Positions 33,370 to 45,205 of a stretch of 64,000 bases of DNA are shown here, in pieces; positions within the stretch are counted from its first letter, which is position 1, and each line of letters starts with the position of its first letter. The position numbers and the translations under genes are program-made. The notes under the pieces were generated by a model. It ran no database searches and was not told the origin of the DNA. It worked only from the letters and a program-made list of their open reading frames with translations. Source of the DNA: Tetrastigma voinierianum (lineage: Eukaryota > Streptophyta > Magnoliopsida > Vitales > Vitaceae); the NCBI GenBank assembly GCA_016808115.1, contig JAEQBH010000992.1:372001-436000 (forward strand). Direction: 5' to 3'.

Positions 33370-34380
33370 AAATGCCATGGTATGCTGATATTATGAATTA
33401 CTTGGCTTGTGGAGTAGTTCATACAGATTCGACCTGTGAGAAAGCTCGGGATGACGGCGGGTATTATATTGGGATGACCCACTATTGTTTAAGAGGGTCT
33501 TGATATGATTATAAGAAGATGTGTACGGAGGAGTAGACAAAGCGAATTATGAATGAATGCCATGCATCACCATATGAGGGGCATTTTTTACGGAGAAAGG
33601 AGCGACTCATGAGATACTCCAATCAAGATTTTATTGGCCAACTATTTTTAGGGGACCATCTTAGATAGGTCAAATTATATGATAGATACCCAAGATTGGA
33701 AATATCAGTGAGAAATGAAATACCCCCCTCGAAGGGGAGGCATAATGTGGTGCAAATTTTACGATGTATGGGGATAGATTTTATAGGACCCTTTCCACGA
33801 TCCATTTGGAAACACATTTATCTTGTAGCGGTGGATTATGTTCAAATGGGTGGAAGCGATAACTTGTCAGGAATGATACTATCTGATTGTGAGTTTCTTA
33901 CAAAAGAATATTTTGAGTAGATTTGGAACACCGAACTATCATTGTTAGTAGAGGAAGCCATTGCAGGCAAAATATTCTCAAAACTCATGAAGCGAGATAT
34001 AGGATCAAGCATACTAAAGTCTAACATCATCCCCAGAGACCAATGAATGACGAAATTTCAAGAATCAAAATCTTGGAAAGGCGTAAGTTGGCAGGAAAGT
34101 TGGCAGTCTTCAAACTTGATGATGCACTTTGAAACTACGGGGCGCATTGAAAACTCCATTGGAATGTCCCCATACGAGTTGTCTTTGGCAAACCATGTCA
34201 TCTACCTCTTAGTTGGAATAGAAGCTATGGCAAGATAATCAGAAGCTAATTTCGATTTCAAAATAGCAAGGGAAGAAAGATTGCTTCAAGCTTTGAATGA
34301 ATGGAAGAAAGAAATGAAGCCTATGATAATTGCTAGGATACTCCTGAGACAAGACAAAGAAATGCATGATTAAAGTTAGA
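33370..34380 (+). pseudogene. Athila integrase (broken)
   Basis: YADIMNYLACGVV starts the region (33378). A zinc-binding HHCC remnant (ECHASPYEGHF near 33560, QRVGNIS-like near 33690) precedes MGIDFIGPFPRS and YLVAVDY (33768-33840; first catalytic Asp in GIDF). IENSIGMSPYELSLANHVIY (34150-34210) and FKIAREERLLQALNE (34255-34300) end the core. The segment with the second Asp is scrambled near 33910-33960. Confidence 0.85.
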
Positions 34381-35620
34381 AGTGTTCAGCGAGAAAGGGA
34401 TCAAGTTACGCTATTTAGCTCCGAGAATAAGGCTGCATTTCGGAAAGTTGAAATCTCAAAGATGAGTGGACCATATACGGTGATGTCGAGCCTTTACATT
34501 TAAGACAGTAACATTAAAGGCGATCTTTGGGGAAGAATTTAAAGTCAATGGACAGGCCGAAGCATTATCGAGAGCGGGGAAGAGCGAAAGAAGAGTTACG
34601 AATTTGGAGGAGTTCAATGAGAGAAGAAAGAATCAAAGTAGCAAGTCCGACTAAGGACTCAAAGCTGACGGTGATAGAATGACCCGCAAAGACTTTTAAT
34701 TTCTATTTTTAGACTTTGAAATTTTTTGTAGAATTTTACCCAGATTTTGTTTTCTTTAGCTTTTTTGTATGATTAGTTAGTAATATGGAAGTTAATTTTT
34801 GTTAAATTAAACTTTTCAGAATGTCAGAGAATAAGTAGCAAAAATGCAAAGGAAGGAGATAGAAGAGACAATCTGTGACAACTCTAATAATTACAGGAAG
34901 GAGCTTTTTTGAAAAGGTATAATTTTTTCCCTATACAAATTCGTGAAAAGTGAATAGAATATATGTTTGAATCACTGTGTGAATTGATTTAGTTGATACT
35001 GAGAGAATTGAGAATACAAAGAATGAAAAGCTCTGGCAAGCCATTAAATTTCAGAAAGCAGAGCCTATGTCGCTGATTAAAACTTCCGTCGCTAGCGTAA
35101 ACCGATGTCGCAAATGTATTGATGTCGTGACTTAGTAAAAATTGAAGGAAGAAATTAAATAATGTCGCGACAAAACACTTGTGTCGCGACAAGAGCAATT
35201 CCTTCAAAGATATGTGGGTCATAACATCTAAATGAAACACCTTAGGTCGCAGTTTAGAGGATTACTGTCTCCAAAGAAGTTATCAAGATAAACAAGAAGT
35301 TGTTTTAGACAAAGATGGAAATTTGCTACCAAGTGGGCCTTAATTTTGAAGTTCTTAAATTTAATAACAGCACACAAATTGTCAACTTTACATTGAAGTC
35401 ACATGTTTAAATTTTAAGTGAGATAATAACAAATTTCTTACTAATGATTTAATTGTAAACTGTTGAGAATATCCTTTCATTATCATCTCTCCGAAGCTAA
35501 TTAACTCCTTTTCATCTTCGTATTCTCTCTCTCGATTTTCAAATCTCAAAACCCTCTAGCACTGTAATCCTTCATACAAACCTCTCAAATTCTCTAACGG
35601 CCGAACCGTCAACCCTTATC
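34381..35620 (+). other. Athila pol tail and inter-ORF spacer
   Basis: Contains the end of pol to about 34680 and an AT-rich spacer. At 35045-35190 several GTCGCGAC/TGTCGC sites recur, as in the LTRs. No other gene is visible. Confidence 0.5.
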
Positions 35621-35629
35621 TCGAATCTG

Positions 35630-37560
35630 AATGAAATCATGGAGATATGCTCAACCGTAGTGAGGGTCTCATCCCGAACCTACTGTTGGAGGTTCATCTG
35701 GGAGCATACGAGAGAACATGCCTTCCAACCTGAAGTTTCGACCTAGCTGCAAGGCGCCAGAAGAAAAGAGAAAGGAGAGGCAACAAGCAATCCAGAGAGT
35801 TAAGAAAATGAGTTCGCTTTTGTGACAGCTTATTCTATCCGGAAAAGCACTATACGTGCAAGGGATTTGTAGGGGAAGGGGATTCGGCTCGCCATCTCCT
35901 GCTCAAAGAATCGATAGAGCAACGAGGATGGGAGAATTTTGGTAAACATTATAAAACCGGGTATACAAAGAATTTGCCAGAATTCTACTCCAATCTGTGG
36001 AAGAAAGGATAACTCTGGTTGGCCGTAGGGGTCCGGTTGTCTATACTGAGCGAGAACATAAATGCAATATATGGCATGGAGGGCCAAAAACATGGAGCAA
36101 AATACAAAAAGGTTAGCGTGACGCACCCATCAGAGAAGATAGGCCCTGAGGCCGACCGATGGAAAGTGTGAATTCCGGGGAACATGTCAAGGCGGTGCTA
36201 AGATATTAATGCAGAGGAGATCCGATGTAGGAAGCGAAGGTGTGGTTTCTATTTTCTTTGGCTTCAGCTTGATTCCCACTAAGCACAGGTAAAATGTTGA
36301 GAACAAGAAGCAGCCTCATATACCGAAGGGCTACAAGGTAAATGTCAGCTATAATCGAGAATCTAATAATGAAGTATCATGAAGGAAACATAAGAGGTTT
36401 GATTTCCACACCCAAAGAACCACTCACCGGTTATGTTTAAAGGTCAGGTGAAAGGAACAAGGGTAAGAAGAAGACACCAATGTTTCACCATTGACTCTAA
36501 TTGGTGTTAGCGTCAAGAAACCTAAAAAAGCAGTGGAGTAATGGTAGAAGGTAAATCCTAGGATGAAAGAGGAGGAATGCTGTGCAAGGAAGAGACAATG
36601 ATAATTGAAAAATCAAGAAAACAAATCCCAGAGACACAAATGGCACACCCCTAGGCTACAGAGTGATGTAAAGGCATGTCAGAGTCCCATAGATTTCACC
36701 ACACCCCTGGCCAGTTCTCCACCAATGAGAGAAAGAGATTTTAGAGAACCTGGAGAAAGTTCCAGGGGAGCCCAAGGAAATAATGAGATAATGGAGATGC
36801 TAATTGCTATGCAGAAGAATATGGAATAAAGAGAGGAGAAATGGAGAATCCAGCAGCAATTTAGAGAGGAAACATATGAGATAGAATTGTTAAGAGGATC
36901 ACAAGAAGAGGAGGAGGAACTACAAGAGAAGAGAAGAAATGTTTGTGCTGCACTGATGAAAGGAAAAGAAATGGGAAGACGAAATGTCAAAAAGAGAGGA
37001 GCAGATGGAAAAGATTCTGGAGCATAAAGAAGAAAAATTCAGAAAAGAAATGGAAGAGAGAGATCGAGATTCATCAAGAAGTTGAAACTCATCATGAAGC
37101 ATTCTACAACAAACCAGCTTTGATCGAGACTCTCAACTCCTAAACTTATTATTGAAGAAGTGGACGCAGAACAAGAAACAAGGACAAAGGAGCACATCAA
37201 AGGATTTAAGTTCCTTTATATGTCATTGATAAAGGACTTTGAGAAGAAGATGGTGGATAGAGATAAAGTGCTAGATGACAATGATGCCTATAGAAGAAAA
37301 TCAAGTTAGGAAAACTGGACTTGATCAACAAATAATCTAGCTAAATTTTTGAAGTCATGATCAATGGAGAACAACATGAACAAACTAGAAATGAGACAAA
37401 GATGAACTCGAATGACAAGGTGGATCTCACAAATGAACTTGGTCCCGAAGAGTAGACAAGAGAACACTGGCAGGTGCTGAAGAAGGAATGAAATTTCAGA
37501 ATCTGACCCCGCCTGCTACTCCTTGATCCGGATCCCCGCATCTTTTACCTCTAAAACAAG
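35630..37560 (+). pseudogene. Athila third region (env-like position), coiled-coil rich
   Basis: Athila elements carry a third gene between pol and the 3' LTR, often described as env-like. Here the + strand shows a Lys/Arg/Glu-rich start (35730-35810), SPIDFTTPLASSPPMRERDF (36690-36745), NNEIMEMLIAMQKNMEE (36775-36830) and a long charged, heptad-like stretch (36840-37130). I see no convincing membrane segment or signal peptide in the readable pieces. The name follows position only. Confidence 0.45.
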
Positions 37561-39214
37561 TAAAAGAAAAAAATGGTAATTCCTTCTACTGATCCGTAGA
37601 TCCCTCCTCATTCTATCCTTTGTTCTCAACAGTTGCACACTCTTATGAATAAAACCATAAATTTGTTTGATGTGTTTGAATTTAAACTGTGTGTTTACTT
37701 TTTGCTTTAATTAATATGAATAATGTAAAGAGAATTTAGCTCAAGAATAAAAAAAAATACCGACATATCATAATACGAGCGCCTGAGGGATTGATTAGAT
37801 AAAAGGATGAAGCAAAAGTACAAAATAAGAATAGTAGCTAAATGACAGTAATTTAATTAAACGTAAATTGCGATTTAGTTTAATTTTGCTAATAAGTCCA
37901 GATAAGTGAAGGTTATACAATTGAAGGAACAAAACAATTTTTTTTTTTTGAGTTCAGGGTAAGAATGTTGAGTCAAGGAAACCCGTTGAAATAACATCAT
38001 CTAAATTCTCATCCACACTCGATGTGAGTTAAGAAAATCGTAAGGTCACGCTTAATCAACCCAAATTTAGAACTTGTTAGATTATTAATCGCTTTTAAAC
38101 TTAGGTGATACAACCAACAAGAAATGATGCAGCGCCATCCTGGAAAGCTCTGAGCCATTCTAGCTATCCCTATTCATATGTCAGATGCATATACTTTAGT
38201 TCCGTAAATTGGAGCTAAAACAAGCCTTATTTTCAAAATAAGCCAATAAAGACCCCAACCCATCCTAAGGAATAAATCTTCCAAATAACCTGTGATTACC
38301 AAAGAACTCAAAAAGAAAAGAAGAAATAAAGTTTGGGGGAGTGTAAATTTTTTTTAGGAACTTAAAGAGAAAATACAGAAAAAGGGAAAGAAGAGAAAAA
38401 GATCTACATCAGAAAATACAGTGGAAAAGAAAGCTCAAGGGAATAGGTTTTGTCTTCAGGGCCTCGACTCTCTTAAACAATTAAGTTCTTAGGGTGTTTC
38501 AACACCTAGTACCTTAATGCCAACTGCATGGAGTTACTAACCCAAAGTTCGCTAAAAGTGTTAAAAAGCCTAAGAAGACAAACATTGCATTATTCCTTAA
38601 TGGCGATAAAAGAAAATTCCCTGCTTTGAATTGCAATGAGAAACTAGGAACATACTACCAATAGAAGAAAATCAATGTGGTATCCAAAACATGAAGTTTC
38701 GGGGAGTTTATTCAAGAAACTACAAGGAGAAAAGGGCAAGATGTGAGGAAAAGGAAAAGGAGTATTGGTAATCTTAACCTAAAATCCCATCCATCCTACT
38801 CCCTTACCAAAGCCTAACATAAGCCCAAAAGACTCGATTGATCTTGAAGGTTGTAATAATCTCTATTAGTGGAGATCAATATGAACAAATAAGCCTAGCG
38901 GAATTTGGAAAATCAAGAAAGATCAAAACTGTGGAACATCCTCTAAGGGTTAATCGACCACATGATAAGGAGAAAGAAAAATAACTTACATTTCAAATAG
39001 ATCACTTAACTATACTCTGCTTGTAAAAAGAATTAAAAATTTTCAAGCATGACACCGATTGAGTAGAAACTAACCTCGACCGACTTAAGGTTGAATACAC
39101 GTAAAGAGGTACTGCCTTTCAATTAAATTGGTTGCAAATCGCAAATGCACTTAAAATGTCCTTTTGCTCAGCATAAACAAATCTTTTTTTCTTGTTTTTG
39201 GGGACAAGCAAAAT
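37561..39214. other. Athila 3' non-coding region
   Basis: AT-rich, with an internal purine-tract-like AAAGTTTGGGGGAGTG at about 38327 besides the terminal one. No gene. Confidence 0.5.
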
Positions 39215-39231
39215 TTTAAGTTTGGGGAGTT
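39215..39231 (+). promoter_or_regulatory. Athila polypurine tract
   Basis: TTTAAGTTTGGGGAGTT directly precedes the LTR start TGATGAGC, as in other Athila elements. Confidence 0.8.
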
Positions 39232-41697
39232 TGATGAGCTTAAAAGTCATCTATTTTCACCATTTTTCGACACACTTTATATAAAAAGACTGGGATGAGT
39301 ATGTGAACTGAATAAACTTCACCAATTTTCGTGCGCCAGGAATTTGCTAAAAGAAGCAGAAATTGCAGTAAAAAGGAGTATAATGTGGCCATAAGTAACT
39401 GATATAATGGGACGGGCGTGTGGTAGCAAGAACGAAGCATAAAGATGAAGTGACTGTATGTCGCTAAGCTGACAAAGAATCAAAAAATGCGATTCAGTTA
39501 CATCATGAACTCCAACGCAATGAAGCTTAATTGAAAACAGTGAGTCGTATTAAAGAAACTCAAAGTTAAACAACCAGGAAATGAAGAAGAAGAAGACACA
39601 ATGTCGCGACGTCTGATGCAAATAAGTGACATCAACACCGTGATCGTGGCGCGACATCGCTTGGTAAGGAGAAAGTTGTCGCGACAACAATTCCACGTAA
39701 GATTGAGGTCGCGATAACATGCGTTGTCGCCGACAACAATTGTGATGACGGAAGTCGCTGACACACCAGTCACGCGACATCACCGCAGCGACCAGTAAGG
39801 TCGATTTACAAGAGTCGTCGCGACGCGAGTTTCATCTTAGGAAGAGGTCGCTGCATAAGACGCCGTCACACACCGCGCCCATTTCTAACATACGTCGCAA
39901 CTACATAGAGGCTCCTGCGACAAGGACTGCGACAAGAACAGAGGTCGCGACGAGGGCTCGAAGCGTCACGACATCAGACGTTTCATCGTCATGACCAAGG
40001 TCCAAAAAGAAATGCATCGAATTAGGGCCCAACTCGTAACCCCTATAAATAATGGCCGCTAATAAAGAAACGCAATGGCATTTGAAAGAGAGATCCGGTT
40101 GCCAGCCCCGTGATTTTTATTTTTTCTTTTCTTTCTTTTATTTTTCTTTCGCTTTCTTTCCATTTATTTTAGATTAGATTAGTTTGTATTTTCATTCTAA
40201 TTTGATTCGAACGTTAGCCGTAAAGGGTTTGTATTGAATGCGCATCTATATTTCTGTACCACGTCAGTTGTTTGAATTCCGCATAAATTCTTGGGATTTC
40301 AACACCCGCCTGATTTGGCGTGGTTTTCTTGATCAAGAAGCCAATGTATGGTATAATCGTAATTTAGAAACCCACCTTCCATCATTGGACGTTATTGTCG
40401 AATTATCTTTCCCGCAAAGATTTTATACATTATGGCTGAACTTCATATATTAAATCGACTTGCTGGTTTTGCTTGTTTCTCGAATTGATCTCAACGCGTT
40501 TCTTTATACCTATAACGGCATTTTTCACTGATTTCCGTGGGCCCTCTCGAGTGACAATGCAGGGGCTGGGCATTCTCGAGAGTAAGGAATACTTTGAAGG
40601 TATATAAACCTGATATTACTGATCTAATGCTCAGACACTTAAATCAATACACTCTTCTCACTCAGAACCGAGAATGAGCCGAAAGGAGTTATTAATTTAA
40701 GTATGCTCGAGATTTCACCAATCTAATAGTGAATTCGATCCCGTTAGCAAAGATCTAATCAAGGAATGAGTAAGTTGTTCTAATTTTGAGGTTATTGTCC
40801 AAGACAAGGTAAACCTCTCGCAATGACTAATTTAAGGAGCTCGTGTTTGCCCATGTCAGGTATGAAGTATCGAAAGAAAATACCTGCATCAAGGCTACCA
40901 GATTGCAGTAAAGACAACCCACCGTACTCGAGAGAAACAAGTAAGGTGAGATGATGAACGGTGGGTTTGGAGAGATCCAAATACACTATGTTATTCCTTT
41001 AATTAGTTTTAAATCAAGTTCAAAAGCAAAAGTTATGCGACAAAATATAGAATCGATTCTTCACAATAGCTGATTATTCAATGTTTTCCTTAGAGATAAT
41101 TGTTCAATCTAAATTTGCTATTTTAATATTTCGATATTAAATTCATTGTTATTCATTCATTTTTCGTTCACTTCATTATTTTCAGGCTTTTAAGGCAAAA
41201 TCCCAATATCATATTATCGTCTAAATAGTATGGAGCTTAAGTAGTCAGTAGTTGATCAAAATTTTCGAGATCTCGTGGATCGATATCTCGATTCTAACTA
41301 ATTACTACTTGTTTGATCCGTGCACTTGCAAGATAATCGGATCACTAAACCACAAAGAAAATAGTGGTTTACTTTTTACAAAATATCTTTTTAATCAACA
41401 ATATAGCTAAAGAAATCTCATACTCAAGCTTAATGGTTTTATTATCGAGATTGTATTAACAATTTCGGGTAATAAGTCATAAATTTGAATAGGTGTTTTG
41501 ATCCATACTAATTCATAGAAGTGGTCAACAAGTTTTATGGCTGAAGCCCAAAGATTGATAATAGTCCTTGCACTGTGTTATGAACTTGTGAACATACTCG
41601 ATCCCATTAACGTTTACTGGGCGCCATTGCTAGGATTGCATAATAGTCCTGGGTGATAATGTCATAAATTTGTGTACATCAAATGATCCAGATAACA
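39232..41697 (+). repeat. Athila 3' LTR
   Basis: Partner of 26643-29148. A TATA-like CTATAAATAA sits at 40043-40052, a likely core promoter position, and a GTCGCGAC cluster at 39600-39970. It ends AGATAACA, then ATGAG. Confidence 0.9.
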
Positions 41698-41702
41698 ATG
41701 AG

Positions 41703-42120
41703 CCTGGAAGTATAGGTGGAGTTTTTAGGTGGCTGTCCAGAGGGCTAAGGCACCTCGTTCGAGGTGGCTATATCTGGTCTCCATGTCGGTCAAGGATTTT
41801 CTGACAAAGAACACAGGCCTCAACTTCGCATCCCCACATTCTTTAAATAAGGTGGTGCTTACTACTATATCAGAGGCTGCTAGGTAGAGGTAGAGAGTGT
41901 CACCGACTTCGGGGCTCACAAGAATCGAGGGCTCTGTCAAATATTGCTTGATTTCCGTGAATGCCCGATTGCACTCCTCATTCCATTCGGCCCAACTGGC
42001 TCCTCTCAAGGTAGCGAAGAAGGGTTTCAAGCAGTCCGTGAACCGGGAAATAAAACGCCTAAGAGCGACCAACCGGCGGGCCACTATGAAATCCCTTGAG
42101 CTGTGTGGGCCAGGATTTAG
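41703..42120 (-). pseudogene. Tat RNase H, 5' half (right of the Athila insertion)
   Basis: A long open minus-strand stretch reads RRLVALRRFISRFTDCLKPF, LRGASWAEWNEECNRAFTEI, YLYLAASDIVVSTTL and TRYSHLERGALAL. This is the connection plus first half of a gypsy RNase H. The Athila insertion cuts it right after the segment equivalent to Leu-Arg-Pro-Tyr-Phe. Confidence 0.85.
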
Positions 42121-42149
42121 ATGGCCTTGGCAAAGGCAAAGATTAGCCT

Positions 42150-42640
42150 CTATTCCTTTGGCACTACAAAGTTAACTGATCCCACTACACACCTTTTAAA
42201 GCATTTTGAGGGGGTTCTGGGTTTGCTTACACTTCTAAGGAGGTCATCAACTGTTGAGATAAGAAGCCGTGATCCAAGCGCTGCTTGGATTTTACCGCCG
42301 ATATCATAGATCTCTATCAGGTTACCGAGCACTAGTCGAACATCACCAACCTCCGATACAGTAGCCCCACCATTTGCAATACGAAAGGCATCACATTGTA
42401 ACAAGAGAGTCCATGGAGAGTGAGATGAAAGATGTTTTTCCACATCTGGGGGTGCATAGATCAGCGATATCCCAAGAAGTGATCCAAGATAGCATACCGT
42501 GCTCACCGGCATTCCATACCTAGGTCTATATGGCAAGAGGGAAGTTGTCTTTTAGGCATGCATCATTGAGGTTCGTGTAATCTACACATACTCTCCATTT
42601 GTCTCTCTTTTAGACAACCACCACAAGCACAACCATTCCA
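42150..42640 (-). pseudogene. Tat reverse transcriptase (broken)
   Basis: YVDYTNLNDAC (near 42560-42600) is the RT start motif. It is followed by a DAYSGYNQI-like remnant, APPDVEKHL near 42440, an MPFGLKNAGATYQ-like stretch near 42370 in shifted frames, and STVDDLLRS near 42240, which stands for the catalytic Asp pair. Confidence 0.75.
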
Positions 42641-42849
42641 AAAAAATGAACCCGCTTCCGATAAACTGCTATAATAAAAAGATTATCGATCTTGGTCCGA
42701 TTGACCAAGTGGCGGTTCAGATGAAAGCTACCACTTTTTTGTTTGACCATTGCATGATGGGCCGACAGATGGTCTCGTGAGGCGTATGTGGGGCTGCATT
42801 CCCGTCATATCCATGGGTCCAAGCGAATACATCGGGCGCTCAACCGCAG

Positions 42850-43560
42850 CATTACGACATAGCCGGGCCTCCCCGGTTGCAGAGGGTACTAACGTATGCA
42901 CTGGCCCACCGCCAAGGGCGTGGGCTTCGCGGGATCAACCCGGGCCGCCTTCTATCCTCTGGGCGCTTCGCCCGCTGATGACCGTGATTGCTATCACTGG
43001 GTCGATCTCTCAAGTGGGATGGTTCACTAGAGCACTCACCATGTTCGCATCCCCGAGTAGAGAGCGATAAGACCGCCAAGGCGGTTAACCGCTTTCCCCA
43101 AGGCCGACTTTCCCGACGAGTTGTAGCCGATAGTTTGGTGGTAATGGAGGGTAACACTTTCTACAGGCAGCCATGTCCGACCTGTGATGGCAGAGAGCCA
43201 GCCCCAAGTCCTTTACCACTGAGAACAAAGACTTGCCAGTTGGTCACTACTACTGGAAAGGCGATGTCCCCAACCGTCAATGTGGTAAATCCATTAAACC
43301 CGCATAAAACCCCGCCAACGTGAATCGAGATGACTGCTGCAACTTGATCTGGCAAGGGTTAGAGGTAGTAAATCACCGCATCTCCTTCGATCGACGAGGA
43401 CCCCGTAGCACATCAAACGAAGGTCATTGTAATACGCAGCACAAAGGCACCAACAGGGTAATGACCCAGGCGTTAATAGGAAGATACCGTCACAACTGGC
43501 TGAGTTGCTGTGGTGTTCTCCTGTGTGCAATCCAGGAGGTTACTCCCGCTCCGACCTAAG
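42850..43560 (-). pseudogene. Tat aspartic protease region (broken)
   Basis: GVLVD near 43430 is the catalytic Asp segment (next residues frame-shifted). GGVLCGFNGFTTLTVGDIAF (43265-43325) and VKDLGLA with a GRTWLP-like segment (near 43190) follow in the order expected for a Tat retropepsin, which cleaves the polyprotein. Confidence 0.65.
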
Positions 43561-45183
43561 TCTCCGGGAGGCTTTTCTCCCGTGGGACCACACTGCCATC
43601 GCCAGCGCCCCCCCCCCCCCCCAAGACAGTTGATGGCCAGCCCGGGCCCCGAGGCATGCCTGCATCAACAATGACTTTGTCACCGGAGCGATCGCTACCC
43701 CGCTGCTGGGCTCTCGGGACATGGCCTTCCAGGTGCCACCCCAAATCGCCTTCCACTAGGACTTCTAAGCTTCGGCAAATCTGCTGGTTCGTGGTCACGG
43801 TCCCTTTGAAGATCACACCTAGATTCCGTCGCTGTCCACTCCAACCACCTAGTGCCACTCTGAAATCGGGAGGCCGCGAACAGTGGAGCCTGGCCATAGG
43901 CGGCTGAGAGGAGTGAACCAGGAGGGCCTTTCCTCTTTTGACCCCATCAAGGCTTCACCCTTTGCTCATACATCACCTTATGTCTCGATGAGCTCGTGCC
44001 ACCTGCAACTCTAGGTGGTTATCATTGCTAGCCACGAGGCTGTCCAATGTTGTCTCTCCAAACTGGAGAACTATCCGCCCAATCAAACACCTTCCAAGGT
44101 CATGCGATCTAGGGATAAAGACCTGAAGAACGAGGTGGTTATCCAAAGCTTTAAGTTTTGCAGGACCGTGATCCATATCAGAAATATCAATATGTTAGAC
44201 AGCTTGTCCGAACTCAGAGTCCTTGGATGATCGCCTTCCGCTGAGGATAGCCCGAGGAGCTGAGACCTTTTCCGCTTGATCGATACGTGATATCTGAGAC
44301 TAACATCGCCACAACTCATCAATGAGTTTATTGACCTCAAAAGCTTAGAACTGTGCCAAAGCAGGTCTTTAAGGCCGGGCCGAACACTTTACACGTGTCG
44401 ATCGCCCTGTTATGGATCATCACGCTGAATGCAACATGTGGATCGTGGCCTGACTAAGAGCCGTCAGACATAGCAAATGGCTGAATGATGAATCCTGAGA
44501 GTTTCATAGTCTAAAATATGCTGGCCCAAAGGGAGGACAACATGTCAAAGACGGCCCCGGAGTGGGATATACTGTGCCATGGGCAGGACTCCTACTGAAA
44601 TGCGCATGCAAATAGTAGACGCTCCCCGAGCCGGGGGTGGGTATGCTCAAAGCCAATTTCAAACGGAGTCTATCCTTGCTGTCCTCTTTTCGCATTCGAA
44701 GGCCGCATCCGGCCTTCAGCCCCACTGATCCGGGCAAGGAGGTCCTTTCGCACTCACTCAACATATCATCTGGGGTGTGGTGAGATCGGGAAGTGAGGTT
44801 TGCTCAAGAGCTCACATCAGCCCATGATCATTATGGCTGCAGGACGGGCTCTTTCCCTTTATTCGCCCGGGTCGAGGGCACATTCTAGGTGACACCTTGG
44901 GGTTTATTCCACACCATGTTGGACTCAAGCAACCGCGAAGCCATCGCTCTCCCGCCGTAAACGTCCGCATGTTTGACCACATCCGTTTTTTCCTTTGCTC
45001 CTCCCGCTTCGCCCATCTCTTACGCAAGTGAAGAAACCCGTCCTCGATGTGGTGGGTTTGTGGGTTATCGTATTATATAAACAAGTTCCAACGGTTCGGT
45101 GGGATGTTCGAGGAACACAAGGCTTTGAGATCTGGGAGATCACGATGTGCACCCAAGCTTCCTCGACGCTCGAGATTTTTGCA
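43561..45183 (-). pseudogene. Tat gag (broken) and leader
   Basis: By position, between primer site and protease. The recognisable piece is TVTTNQQICRSLEVLVEGDL (near 43790), equivalent to the His-x-Thr-(3)-Cys segment behind the gag zinc region. The rest is GC-rich, open in several frames on both strands, and cannot be aligned by eye. A run of 15 C at 43608-43622 lies within it. Confidence 0.5.
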
Positions 45184-45185
45184 GG

Positions 45186-45203
45186 TTTCCAGCACTCGCA
45201 CCA
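45186..45203 (-). promoter_or_regulatory. Tat primer-binding site (probable)
   Basis: The minus strand reads TGGTGCGAGTGCTGGAAA, 2 bases inside the LTR end. Position and TGG start fit a primer site; the tRNA is not identified. Confidence 0.55.
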
Positions 45204-45205
45204 AT

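Larger units (their letters stand above)
26643..41697 (+). mobile_element. Athila-type Ty3-gypsy retrotransposon, full length, inserted in the Tat RNase H
   Basis: 15.05 kb with 2.5-kb LTRs, a PBS starting TGGCGCCGTT, gag, protease/RT, RNase H, integrase, a long third region where Athila elements carry an env-like gene, a purine tract (TTTGGGGAGTT) and an exact ATGAG duplication. LTRs start TGATGAGC and end GATAACA. It lies on the strand opposite to its Tat host. Its genes are broken by many indels, so it is not autonomous as read. Confidence 0.9.

Noticed and set aside
38327..38342. Alternative Athila polypurine tract AAAGTTTGGGGGAGTG
   Set aside because: No TGATGAGC LTR start follows; kept only as an internal copy. 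The tract at 39215-39231 borders the LTR.
39498..39783. 91- and 77-codon minus-strand frames in the Athila 3' LTR
   Set aside because: They run through the GTCGCGAC cluster (Cys-Arg-Asp and Ser-Arg repeats) and are broken in the other LTR.
42750..44230. Several + strand frames (such as 42750-43070 and 42988-43323)
   Set aside because: GC-rich shadows opposite the Tat protease and gag, whose minus-strand motifs are recognisable.
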